Source: Odoribacter sp. (GTDB lineage: Bacteria; Bacteroidota; Bacteroidia; Bacteroidales; Muribaculaceae). Taken from it: a stretch of 42,585 bases of DNA. Positions 1 to 7,824 of this stretch are shown here, one piece after another. The notes below the pieces were generated by a model. The model saw only the letters and a list, made by a program, of their open reading frames with translations, searched no databases and was not told the DNA's origin. The DNA is taken from NCBI GenBank assembly GCA_023663145.1, contig JAMPHZ010000021.1, positions 1-42,585 on the forward strand, given 5' to 3'. The position numbers were made by a program, and so were the translations under genes. Position 1 is the first letter of the stretch. Every line of letters begins with the position of its first letter.

Positions 1-44
1 TTGCCGCTCATATGAGCCAGGCAAAGCAATATACGTTCTCTCAT
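1..44 (-). CDS. N-terminus of a DegT/DnrJ/EryC1-type sugar aminotransferase (cut by window edge)
   Basis: Reading the minus strand from the ATG at 42-44 gives 14 codons, MRERILLCLAHMSG, before the window ends. From memory of the family, PLP-dependent sugar aminotransferases at the ends of Bacteroidales capsule loci begin with a very similar segment (a short basic start, then L-x-L-A-H-M-S-G). The gene begins 8 nt after the stop of the sugar-phosphate transferase and so belongs to the same operon. The enzyme would aminate a nucleotide-activated keto-sugar. The identification rests on only 14 residues, so the next bases of the genome are needed to settle it. Confidence 0.6.
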   Translation of the reverse strand, partial: MRERILLCLAHMSG

Positions 45-52
45 ATTATGAT

Positions 53-733
53 TTAAATTATTTCGTTTGCATATTTCATACGTCGCCCGAGGACTGTGCA
101 GAATATTATCTGAATGTCTTTGATGAAGCTGTAATTATGGAGATAGTAAAGATTTATACGAACTTTGTCGGGATATATCACCTTGTCGTTATATTCCTCT
201 GCAATAATTTGTACCGGGCGTTTATCTCCTTCTGATTGTTTTTTTGCCACATAGTCGGAAATCATCTCGTCTTCAAGTCGATATTTCAGTGTTGCAGGAC
301 CTGTGATGCCGGGACGCAGTTTCAAAACTTTGCGGTCGTTGCCTTTTAGTTGGTCGGCGTATCCAGGGACGTCGGGTCGAGGTCCCACGAACGACATGTT
401 ACCGACCAACACGTCCCATAGTCCGGGTAACTCGTCGAGTTTATAGTGACGTAATTTTGCCCCTAAAGGTGTGATACGATTGTCACCGGCTACGCTTACC
501 GTTGAACCGCCATGTTTTACTGTCATTGTGCGGAACTTATGACAAGTGAACAGTTTTCCGTCCTTGCCAACCCGTTTCTGTTTAAAGATAACAGGTCCCC
601 CCGGCATCTTTATCCTGATAAAAATGGCAACGACAAGAAGGATAGGCCACAATACCAAAAGTCCTGACAGTGCCATTAGCCTGTCAAATATCCATTTTAC
701 GAACACATCCTCTGATTTGTTTTGTAACACCAT
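53..733 (-). CDS. Initiating sugar-phosphate transferase (WcaJ/PglC family)
   Basis: This 226-residue protein is a bacterial sugar transferase that would move a sugar-1-phosphate from a nucleotide sugar to undecaprenyl phosphate at the inner membrane, starting repeat-unit assembly. One hydrophobic segment lies at about residues 18-40. The family motifs follow: KFRTM at 66-70, LDELP at 99-103 with the catalytic Asp-Glu pair D100/E101, and VGPRP at 116-120. The length matches the compact PglC-like members (about 200-230 residues) rather than the long WcaJ type. It sits near the 3' end of the polysaccharide operon, 9 nt after an acyltransferase and just before an aminotransferase start, a pairing also seen in Pgl-type loci. 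The sugar is not predictable from sequence. Confidence 0.93.
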   Translation of the reverse strand: MVLQNKSEDVFVKWIFDRLMALSGLLVLWPILLVVAIFIRIKMPGGPVIFKQKRVGKDGKLFTCHKFRTMTVKHGGSTVSVAGDNRITPLGAKLRHYKLDELPGLWDVLVGNMSFVGPRPDVPGYADQLKGNDRKVLKLRPGITGPATLKYRLEDEMISDYVAKKQSEGDKRPVQIIAEEYNDKVIYPDKVRINLYYLHNYSFIKDIQIIFCTVLGRRMKYANEII

Positions 734-742
734 GTAAATGAG

Positions 743-1252
743 CTATTTAGCGGGGGGGGTAATTCTGCAAGGAATTCCAACTGAAACTGAACCAGCAGGA
801 ATCGATTTATTTACCAAAGTACCGGCTCCTACGATCGCTTTATCTCCGATTTCTATATTTTGTCGAGCTACAATCATTGCCCGCATACCTATATACGCAT
901 CCTTGCCAATATGTATAGCATTATGTCCTTGCTTTCGACCATGACACGCGAAGTATACACCATATGAGACAGTTGCGTCATCATCTATAGTTATTTTATC
1001 ATAACACAGGTCATCAAGGTAGCATTTCATTCCAATAAATACCCGTTTCCCAATCTTAAAGCCGCAACGACGATAAGCCCAGACACGTAACCCGTTAAAT
1101 GGTATATTGGGAATGATAACTACTGAAAAATACTTTCGTATGGGCTTTGCTATGACAGTCAGGATTGAGTATTTCCAATAATATGGAACTTTATCGCCTT
1201 TTTCTATTGCAGACTTATGTGTCAGGCGATATATGTGTTCAAGTATAGTCAT
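743..1252 (-). CDS. Hexapeptide-repeat (left-handed beta-helix) acyltransferase
   Basis: This 169-residue protein probably O- or N-acetylates a sugar of the repeat unit. The second half shows the isoleucine-rich hexapeptide pattern (IHIGKDAYIGMRAMI, IEIGDKAIVGAGTLV) ending in the typical IPAGSVSVGIPCR turn. A histidine in ACHGRKQG at about 103 is the likely catalytic base by family analogy. The N-terminal 50 residues are hydrophobic and basic, as in membrane-associated polysaccharide acetyltransferases. The ATG overlaps the upstream glycosyltransferase stop as ATGA (1249-1252), so translation is coupled. A run of eight G (752-759 on the plus strand) covers the last codons and would change only the last few residues if it slipped. 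Confidence 0.85.
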   Translation of the reverse strand: MTILEHIYRLTHKSAIEKGDKVPYYWKYSILTVIAKPIRKYFSVVIIPNIPFNGLRVWAYRRCGFKIGKRVFIGMKCYLDDLCYDKITIDDDATVSYGVYFACHGRKQGHNAIHIGKDAYIGMRAMIVARQNIEIGDKAIVGAGTLVNKSIPAGSVSVGIPCRITPPAK

Positions 1253-2238
1253 CTTTTTTCAAAGGGTAATTTTAAGAGACCGACAAGCGAACCCCAGCCA
1301 TAAGAAAGGTGAAGGACGAAGAATGTCTGGACAAGTCTTAAAAAGTTGAGATGTTGTCTCCGGGATATTTTAAGGCTCACCAATGATACTGCTAAAGTAT
1401 AGCAGGTGAATGATGCTATCGCAATCAATATAAGGGGATGCCAGAAAATCGCGCCTATTATTGGCAATATCAGAGACAATACAAACAGCAAAGGTATGAA
1501 ATGACGTAATCCAAGAGACTCCATCTGCCGTGTATACCATACAGTCAGGATATTCCACTTTCCGTTACCATAGTTGTTTTTTGCAAGTTTACTGAAACTC
1601 TCTCTTGCGTAATAAGTAGAGTATGTATCCGGTACTATTATGATTTTTCCGCCACCGTGTCCTATCCGTTTATTGAATTCTATGTCCTGGTTACGGATTA
1701 GACGTTCATCAAATTTGCCATATTTATCGAATGCGGATCGTCGCCAACAACCGAATGGTACGGTATCGACCTCCTTTGCTTTATCTATCCCGGTGCGGAA
1801 CGTTGAGTTGCCAACTCCGAGTGGATGAGCAAGAATAGCCCGTATAGCCATGGACTTCGAAGTCTTGTTCAGAACATCGGTCTTACAAACAGCTCCTACA
1901 TTATCGGCATCATACACATTAATTGCATTGACCAATGCTGAAAAGTAGTTGGCCGGATATGAGGCATGGGCATCAAGCCTCATTATTATGTCGCCTTTCG
2001 ACACCTCAATCGCTCTATTCAGCGCCGGAGGCACAATGCGTGCCGGATTATCGATGAGTTTGATAAATGGATGTTTTAATGCATACGATGCAACAATCCC
2101 GCGGGTACGGTCGGTGCTCATCCCGTCGGCAAATATCACCTCAAGGTCATCCTTCGGGTAATCCTGTGCCAATATAGACTCAATACACCCCGCGATATAC
2201 TTTTCCTCGTTGTATATAGGACAAATTACTGAAAGCAT
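1249..2238 (-). CDS. Family 2 glycosyltransferase, ExoA-like, with C-terminal membrane segments
   Basis: This 329-residue inverting glycosyltransferase has a GT-A fold start (VICPIYNEEKYI), FADGMSTDRT at about 36-45 in the nucleotide-binding region and a RLDAHASYP segment near 87-95 that holds the metal-binding Asp. The later QDIEFNKR is the usual acceptor-side motif. Two or three hydrophobic helices at about 245-320 anchor it to the membrane. This arrangement is typical of ExoA of succinoglycan synthesis. The upstream gap of 58 nt is one of the few real gaps within the operon and contains no clear promoter. It is coupled by ATGA to the acyltransferase downstream. Donor and linkage cannot be inferred. 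Confidence 0.9.
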   Translation of the reverse strand: MLSVICPIYNEEKYIAGCIESILAQDYPKDDLEVIFADGMSTDRTRGIVASYALKHPFIKLIDNPARIVPPALNRAIEVSKGDIIMRLDAHASYPANYFSALVNAINVYDADNVGAVCKTDVLNKTSKSMAIRAILAHPLGVGNSTFRTGIDKAKEVDTVPFGCWRRSAFDKYGKFDERLIRNQDIEFNKRIGHGGGKIIIVPDTYSTYYARESFSKLAKNNYGNGKWNILTVWYTRQMESLGLRHFIPLLFVLSLILPIIGAIFWHPLILIAIASFTCYTLAVSLVSLKISRRQHLNFLRLVQTFFVLHLSYGWGSLVGLLKLPFEKR

Positions 2239-2296
2239 TGATCTAATAGCGTCAAGTTAGTTATACGGAATATGAAACTCTTCAAAAGAGGCTTTT

Positions 2297-3049
2297 TTAT
2301 TTACTTGAAAGTTTATTCCGGATTTTTAAATATGAATTTCCAAGCAGAGTTTTTGCCACACTAAGAATATACCAACGTAAGGTTTTTCTGAACCGGAAAG
2401 ATGACGATGTGATAATCTGCATTACCTGTTCTGTTGTCATATCATCGGTTATGGCATATCGGCCTCTTAAGGTAGCTCCATCATGGGTTGATTGGTGAGT
2501 TGTGGTAGCTGAAGTATCAATAGTCATGATGCCGGCATTCGCCATCGCGTCGAGTACCTTTTTTGACGAATAGCCGTTAGGGATGGATGCATACTTGGGA
2601 GTATCGCCAAGAACTTCTTCAAGCATCATTTGTGAAACTTTCCATTCGTCAATGATTTCGTTCTGTGACATTGCACTCATCCTTTCGGGATGTGAATGTG
2701 AATGACTACCTACAATATGCCCTCTACATTGAAGTTCTTTTATCTGCTCTGCATCTAAAAAGCCATTGCTACCTATATAGCCTGTTGCAATATAGAACTT
2801 GCCCCGGAACCCATATTTTTCCAGAATAGGCGCGGCAACAGTCAGAAATGAAATGCCGCCGTCGTCGAAAGTAAAGTCGACCGAGCACGCGGGGAGTTTC
2901 TTTTCACTCAAGTATTTGTCAATAGCAGAGATCTGTGCCTCAAACCGGTCGGCCCGCACTTTATATTTTATGGCCGTAGTATTTTGAAACCCTGATTCCG
3001 ACGGATTGTCACGATATACATCGTGATACATCAATACAATCTGATTCAC
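2297..3049 (-). CDS. NodB-type polysaccharide deacetylase
   Basis: This protein carries the NodB homology domain: QIVLMYHDV at the extreme N-terminus, then FTFDDG with the catalytic base and metal Asp, and GSHSHSHPE, the H(S/T)xxHP metal-binding motif. It would remove N- or O-acetyl groups from a polysaccharide or lipid-linked intermediate. I chose GTG at 3047-3049 as the start. It overlaps the stop of the ATP-grasp gene as GTGA (3046-3049), matching the 4-nt overlaps elsewhere in the operon, and starts right at the conserved YHDV strand. An in-frame ATG at 3127 would add 26 residues with no domain character and an 82-nt overlap. The resulting protein has 250 residues. No signal peptide is seen, so the site of action (cytoplasmic or membrane-associated) is unclear. 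Confidence 0.88.
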   Translation of the reverse strand: MNQIVLMYHDVYRDNPSESGFQNTTAIKYKVRADRFEAQISAIDKYLSEKKLPACSVDFTFDDGGISFLTVAAPILEKYGFRGKFYIATGYIGSNGFLDAEQIKELQCRGHIVGSHSHSHPERMSAMSQNEIIDEWKVSQMMLEEVLGDTPKYASIPNGYSSKKVLDAMANAGIMTIDTSATTTHQSTHDGATLRGRYAITDDMTTEQVMQIITSSSFRFRKTLRWYILSVAKTLLGNSYLKIRNKLSSK

Positions 3050-4227
3050 TTCCCTATTTTTTTGAGTAACCAAACGATTTGCGGCCGGAAAGTCTTGAGC
3101 ATGGCGCGGAAAGGAATCTCCCACCACATGCGGCGGTGCATGTTCCTGTAAGGTTGCAGATCATCCTTATCATAGAAATGGAATGCTTTGGCTTCACGTA
3201 GGTCATGCTTATAGCGTTTCCAAGATATGTTGCCATGTAACACATTCGCAATATCATAGATCTCGTTCATGGCAACACATGTATCAGTCATCTTATCGGA
3301 ACCTGTGAATGGCAGGCCGAGGCAGGAACATACCCATAATAGAGGCAGATTGGCACCATTCTGATATGATAGGTGGCAGAAGCCATCATTACGTAAATTA
3401 ACTTCATAGAAATAAGCCTTGCCGTCCTCGTATCCGTATTCTGCACTGAAAAGGCCATGATAACCTATCGAATCGAAGAAGCGTTTCAGCCCGGCGGGGT
3501 TGAGATAGCCTGGGATATCGGGGTATAGATGACCATAAGAGCCGCCACCATCGTCGCTCCAACGCTCCAATGTGTGATGCCCGGCGAGTCTCATATCACC
3601 GTTTGGCAATACACAACCGTATACCACAATATCATGACTGCGCTTGACAAACTGTTGCATGAGGTATCGGTTGTCAGGGTTCAACATTTTGCTGAATTTC
3701 AACAACTCTTCAGGAGTATTGATAACTTTGGTCTTGAACTCAACCCGGCCCTCGGTATGAACCGGCTTTAGAATAACAGGGAAGGGTACTTTAAAGCATG
3801 TGTCTCCCGGTGTATACTCCTGAGCCTTTGGCACAAGTATCCCGGCAGCTTCAGCTACACGCCCCATCTCATTTTTATCAGTAACCCGAATAAGAACTGA
3901 GGGGTCATCGGTACACATCACGTGGAATCTTGATTCCAATAAGTCAAAATTTTCCGCTGTACCGACCGATGTGGCATCGCCGCCGGTAATTAAGACTGGC
4001 TTTTTCTTGGGATCAGACTCCGTTTCAAAGTTATCAACTAAATATTTAACGCCCTCATCTATTGAGTGTGTTACAATTGTGCGGTGGCAATATCGGCTTG
4101 CTGACGCCACTCCATGTCTCGCCCCATTGGATAGAAGTGTAATATCAAAATCTCCCACTGAGAGAGAGCGAATAATCCCGAGCGTATTGTAGTTGTCGGC
4201 ACCCCAGACTATAATCTTCGGTTTCAT
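3046..4227 (-). CDS. ATP-grasp carboxylate-amine ligase family protein
   Basis: This 393-residue protein has the layout of ATP-grasp ligases: a Rossmann-like N-terminal part (KIIVWGADNYNTLGIIRSL), an ATP-grasp segment with VPFPVILKPVHTEG near 147-160, LMQQFV near 194, and the Mg-binding FYEVNLRNDGFC near 283-294. Enzymes of this class join a carboxylate to an amine through an acyl-phosphate. In capsule and exopolysaccharide loci related proteins are thought to attach amino acids to sugars, but the substrate here is unknown. It overlaps the glycosyltransferase upstream (ATGA at 4224-4227) and the deacetylase downstream (GTGA). A deacetylase making a free amine next to an amide-forming enzyme is a suggestive pairing, stated as inference only. 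Confidence 0.82.
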   Translation of the reverse strand: MKPKIIVWGADNYNTLGIIRSLSVGDFDITLLSNGARHGVASASRYCHRTIVTHSIDEGVKYLVDNFETESDPKKKPVLITGGDATSVGTAENFDLLESRFHVMCTDDPSVLIRVTDKNEMGRVAEAAGILVPKAQEYTPGDTCFKVPFPVILKPVHTEGRVEFKTKVINTPEELLKFSKMLNPDNRYLMQQFVKRSHDIVVYGCVLPNGDMRLAGHHTLERWSDDGGGSYGHLYPDIPGYLNPAGLKRFFDSIGYHGLFSAEYGYEDGKAYFYEVNLRNDGFCHLSYQNGANLPLLWVCSCLGLPFTGSDKMTDTCVAMNEIYDIANVLHGNISWKRYKHDLREAKAFHFYDKDDLQPYRNMHRRMWWEIPFRAMLKTFRPQIVWLLKKIGK

Positions 4228-5030
4228 CTTACAATAATTGATTTTAGTTCGGCTGCAAAACGAGATAGTACAAATGGATAATTGTAGCCGAATGGATTGT
4301 TGAGGATGTATTTCAGATACTGTCCCATAATCTTCAGTGCATTCTTGTAGATCTCCGTGCGAGTGCGATATCGGGTTGTGGCTGAGTTTTCCCGGATGCG
4401 ACGATAGTATATTGCCGCCGGAGATGTATAACTGATATTTTTTACTTTGTCAGAGATTCTGAACATCATCAGGTTATCCTCTCCATTTGCAAAGCGGATG
4501 TCAAATCTCCGTTTTCCTACAATATCGCGATGAATGAGTTTCATCACCGGACCATTAAAGAATACTCTTGACTCGAACAGAGTAGGAGACCCCTTTTTTC
4601 TGTTTATCTCGAAGCGCCTGTGGTGAGAATTGTCAGAGCTTATCTCGCCGGTATCATCGTTTACATAAAGGCTGTCAGTAAGGGCGACACAATCGGGCGA
4701 AGAGTTTTTAAGTAATTCCTCAAGATATGCAGGTGACACGTAATCATCATCATCTATGAACGTTATGTATTCCCCCACGGCCCGATCAATGGCCATGTTG
4801 CGTGCGTTGCTCACCCCTCCCCGGTCGGTTTGGATCAGCCGAACACTTAGTCCGGACATATTGTCTTCAATGTATTTCCGGAGTTGGGTGTGCCACGGTT
4901 CGTTACAACCGTTCAATATGATAATGACCTCATATAGCGACTTGTCAAGTGTTTGGTCACGCAGAGAGTCAAGACACTCATAAATATAATCCTGTGGTTT
5001 ATATGTTGGAAGAATAACGGAGATTTTCAT
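4224..5030 (-). CDS. Family 2 glycosyltransferase
   Basis: This 268-residue GT-A enzyme opens with VILPTYKPQDYIYECLDSL and has GGVSNARNMAIDRAVGEYITFIDDDDYVSP near 71-100, where the DDD cluster binds the metal and nucleotide sugar. HRDIVGKRRFDIRFANGEDNLMMF near 168-191 includes the (E)D acceptor-site motif. There is no membrane segment, so it is probably a soluble cytoplasmic enzyme acting on the lipid-linked repeat unit. Its ATG overlaps the stop of the acyltransferase upstream (ATGA at 5027-5030) and its own stop overlaps the ATP-grasp start, so it lies in a tightly coupled stretch. Donor and linkage are unknown. Confidence 0.92.
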   Translation of the reverse strand: MKISVILPTYKPQDYIYECLDSLRDQTLDKSLYEVIIILNGCNEPWHTQLRKYIEDNMSGLSVRLIQTDRGGVSNARNMAIDRAVGEYITFIDDDDYVSPAYLEELLKNSSPDCVALTDSLYVNDDTGEISSDNSHHRRFEINRKKGSPTLFESRVFFNGPVMKLIHRDIVGKRRFDIRFANGEDNLMMFRISDKVKNISYTSPAAIYYRRIRENSATTRYRTRTEIYKNALKIMGQYLKYILNNPFGYNYPFVLSRFAAELKSIIVR

Positions 5031-5572
5031 TCTCGTTGTCCTATTTTTCTTGAAGGGTTACCGCCAATTATAGAATACGGCTCAAAATCTTTACAAACTA
5101 CCGTGCGTGCGGCAATAACAGTTCCGTCAGCTATAGTGCGCCCCGGTGTAAACATCGATTCTCTTCCGATCCACACATCGTTGCCTATGATGGTTTTCTT
5201 TCGGGGTTGGTATCCCTGTGACTTTATAGTCTTTGATTTATCCCTGAACTGATGATTGAATGTCAAGAAGAAGCACTTTGGCCCCATAAGTACATTATCT
5301 CCGATCTCTATATCAGAGCAAACGGTGCAATCGACGCCTATACCGCTGTTGTCACCTATCTTTATACGGAAACCGCTGCCAAACAAGACATTGCGCTCTA
5401 TATTTACATTTTCTCCACAGTAATCGAAGATGTGTTTGCATAGAAAACGACGAAAGAGTTTTGATGGCTTGCCAAATATAAAGGTTGTTGAAACGGGTAG
5501 CCAACGTGCTAACGCATAATAGAGGAATAAAAAGGGAACACGTTTCCAATAGTTTTTTATTATATTCCGCAT
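5027..5572 (-). CDS. Maltose/galactoside-type hexapeptide acetyltransferase
   Basis: This is an O-acetyltransferase of the left-handed beta-helix type. GENVNIERNVLFG, FRIKIGDNSGIGVDCTV, DIEIGDNVLMGP, a catalytic His in FLTFNHQFRD, and KTIIGNDVWIGRESM...GTVIAARTVVCKDF...IIGGNPSRKIG follow the Maa/LacA pattern. I chose ATG at 5570-5572: it is preceded by GGAGG with 8 nt spacing, a rare strong ribosome site here, and begins 25 nt after the upstream stop. Upstream ATGs at 5623 and 5677 would overlap the neighbouring gene by 26-80 nt and add residues outside the fold. The resulting protein has 181 residues, the usual size. It would decorate a sugar of the repeat unit with acetyl groups. Confidence 0.9.
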   Translation of the reverse strand: MRNIIKNYWKRVPFLFLYYALARWLPVSTTFIFGKPSKLFRRFLCKHIFDYCGENVNIERNVLFGSGFRIKIGDNSGIGVDCTVCSDIEIGDNVLMGPKCFFLTFNHQFRDKSKTIKSQGYQPRKKTIIGNDVWIGRESMFTPGRTIADGTVIAARTVVCKDFEPYSIIGGNPSRKIGQRE

Positions 5573-5597
5573 GCCTATTACCTCCGGCTTGGGAGGT

Positions 5598-6674
5598 TCA
5601 GCGGAACAGTTGGTTGTAGTCATAATTATCAATTTTACTTTTTGACAAGTCAAAACTCGTCTCCAAGGCTTTTTCAATTCCTTCGCGAAGTGAATCAGAT
5701 GAATTCTTTTTCACTATATAACCATTAATACCTTCATCAATTATACCTGTGAAATCCACACAATCAGATGCTACAACAGGAGCTCCGAGCATGAGAGCCT
5801 CAAGAACAACATTAGGGAACCCTTCTTTGCGCGAACTCATCACAAATAAATCGGCAGCCTTGAAATATGGGTATGGATTGCTCTTTTGTCCCAGCAGATG
5901 AATATTTTCTTCCATTCCGTTTTCTTTTATCTTATTATCAAGGAATACTCGATATCCACTTTCGTAGCGTTCCTCTCCGAGGATAAACAGATGAATGTTC
6001 CGATTATGTTGAATTACAGGGACTAAAGCATCAATAAGCAAGTCGAATCCCTTGACTGAATATAAAGCCCCGACACCGATTATATTGATATTCGAGCTGT
6101 TTAATTCAGCAGGCTCGAATAACTCAGACTGCCCGAGAACGAAATCTTTATCTATGATATTACGGATCGTTGTGACCTTGTCCGGATTAATTTTGTAGCT
6201 CCTGATCAAGTCATCGCGCATGAACTCGGTCTGTGCGATTATCATATCGGATGAATTGTAGGTGAGACAGATCAGTCTATGCAGCAGCCTTGACTTTAGG
6301 TCCGTATGATATATTTCTGACGGGGTAACGGCACATCGGATGTAAACCTTGAAATCGGCCCTGAGTAATTTTTTTGCAAGTACAAGCAGATAACCGACAT
6401 TGCTACTTGTAGTAAATACATGATGAGGCTTAAAGTCCTTAATTTCCCTGATCAGCTGCCTGAAGGCACTTACCGCATGCTGCTTATTGGCGTTGATCGA
6501 AACCACTTCTACAGCATAAGTCGCCGGCACAGTCTCAGATGACGTTATGAACAGGCGTGCATCATGGTCATTATCCAATGAGTGTATTATATTGAACAAC
6601 ATCCGCTCGGCACCACCACCTGTAGTTGATGCTGTAGCGAACAAAACTCTAACTTTTGATTTTTTTTCGTTCAT
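5598..6674 (-). CDS. Family 4 glycosyltransferase (GT-B)
   Basis: This 358-residue retaining glycosyltransferase begins with VRVLFATASTTGGGAERML, the acceptor-domain glycine loop. The donor-binding half contains NIIGVGALYSVKGFDLLIDAL near 205-225 and SRKEGFPNVVLEALMLGAPVVASD near 282-305, the EGFPNVVLEA segment being the E-x7-E motif that binds the nucleotide-sugar. It lacks membrane segments and probably sits at the cytoplasmic face. The start overlaps the polymerase stop by 26 nt; no later ATG would keep the glycine-rich first strand, so the upstream ATG is kept. It adds one sugar of the repeat unit; which one is not predictable. Confidence 0.92.
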   Translation of the reverse strand: MNEKKSKVRVLFATASTTGGGAERMLFNIIHSLDNDHDARLFITSSETVPATYAVEVVSINANKQHAVSAFRQLIREIKDFKPHHVFTTSSNVGYLLVLAKKLLRADFKVYIRCAVTPSEIYHTDLKSRLLHRLICLTYNSSDMIIAQTEFMRDDLIRSYKINPDKVTTIRNIIDKDFVLGQSELFEPAELNSSNINIIGVGALYSVKGFDLLIDALVPVIQHNRNIHLFILGEERYESGYRVFLDNKIKENGMEENIHLLGQKSNPYPYFKAADLFVMSSRKEGFPNVVLEALMLGAPVVASDCVDFTGIIDEGINGYIVKKNSSDSLREGIEKALETSFDLSKSKIDNYDYNQLFR

Positions 6675-7824
6675 TCGCTGAGAAATTACCCGTTTTGTAA
6701 ATCAGATATATTAAAGCACCCATAATGAACCACCACCTCCGCGACTGCCAGTTGGTTGACATCATAGATATCATCGGCAGTCCCAACATAAGGTAATTCA
6801 TGATGGTGGCTTTGTTGGTTTTGCGGATTATCGAGAACAGTTTCTTGAGATAGTACATGACAATACTGAACCCGATGAAACCTGTCGAAGCAATCAGGTC
6901 AAGGTAAAAATTATGTGCTCCCTTATTATACCCGAGAAAATCCCTGATAGCCACCGGAAACGCACCCCAGCCACAGCCTATGATATACCACAACGAATTC
7001 GCGTTTAACATTTCAAACGTTGCCTCCCATATGTTCTGCCTGTTGGCGAGGTCGCCTTCCTCAATATTATCGATAATTCCAAGTATACGCATCAATGTTG
7101 CGGTGGGAATATGATCTAACATGTACATGCCGCCACTGATTATGCAAGGTACCAGCAAATATACATACCATCGTTTTTTCGATTGCCAAAGCTGTACACA
7201 GAACGCTGAAACAGCTATGACAAACAGGATGATTCCCATTCTCGAGCCATTCGCAATAACTGCGAAGATGGAGTATGCGGTGAATACGATTGATGGTATT
7301 CTCAGCTTTGTCTTGTCAATGATATAGCAGAACACCAGTGCATAGCATAGCATAAAACAGTTTTCATTTGGGTTTCCATATGCCAGAACTCTATAAAGTC
7401 TATCTGATCCTACTGCATACTGAGAATAGTCTGTTGCCGTTTTATATGCTATGTAAGCTGAGCCTATGATCCATCCGCACATCGCTAACCGTAGCTTCGT
7501 CGGGGTATCCAGTACATTGACCATGACAACGAAGATAACGGCATATTGTATCAAGAGCAGTATACGGCTAAACGTCACATCCGGGGCCACACTCCAAAGG
7601 GTTGATAGGGATGCCCATAGAATGAAACCGACCAGTAATTTGAAAATTCCTGTGGATTGCTTTGGAATCAAGTCCCCGCTGAATAAGGCCGACGCGGCCA
7701 TTGCGATGAAGAAATATCGGCCAAGAGTCGTATTCGACCCTTGGGAGATCTCTATCGCATCCAAGGGTGTGAATGCAATTACCAGGATTGTAAAAAATAA
7801 TGTTAGTTTACGGATCTGATTCAT
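6649..7824 (-). CDS. wzy: Wzy / O-antigen ligase family polymerase
   Basis: This 391-residue, very hydrophobic protein has about ten to twelve membrane helices and a long periplasmic loop around residues 225-300 (IIDNIEEGDLANRQNIWEATFEMLN...GWGAFPVAIRDFLGYNKGAHNFYLDL). The Wzy_C-type SRMGIILFVIAV helix near 194-205 and the HNFYLDLIASTGFIG segment are characteristic of the O-antigen polymerase/ligase superfamily. Beside the Wzx flippase and an initiating transferase, a repeat-unit polymerase (Wzy-dependent pathway) is the natural role; a WaaL-like ligase is the alternative, since both share the fold. The ATG overlaps the upstream glycosyltransferase stop as ATGA at 7821-7824. Confidence 0.85.
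   Translation of the reverse strand: MNQIRKLTLFFTILVIAFTPLDAIEISQGSNTTLGRYFFIAMAASALFSGDLIPKQSTGIFKLLVGFILWASLSTLWSVAPDVTFSRILLLIQYAVIFVVMVNVLDTPTKLRLAMCGWIIGSAYIAYKTATDYSQYAVGSDRLYRVLAYGNPNENCFMLCYALVFCYIIDKTKLRIPSIVFTAYSIFAVIANGSRMGIILFVIAVSAFCVQLWQSKKRWYVYLLVPCIISGGMYMLDHIPTATLMRILGIIDNIEEGDLANRQNIWEATFEMLNANSLWYIIGCGWGAFPVAIRDFLGYNKGAHNFYLDLIASTGFIGFSIVMYYLKKLFSIIRKTNKATIMNYLMLGLPMISMMSTNWQSRRWWFIMGALIYLIYKTGNFSANERKKIKS

Noticed and set aside
3050..3127. N-terminal extension of the deacetylase
   Set aside because: It overlaps the ATP-grasp gene by 82 nt and adds no domain; the GTGA overlap gives a better start.
7466..7819. 117-codon plus-strand frame opposite the polymerase gene
   Set aside because: Antisense to a hydrophobic gene, with the Met/Ile/Ser-rich composition typical of such shadows.
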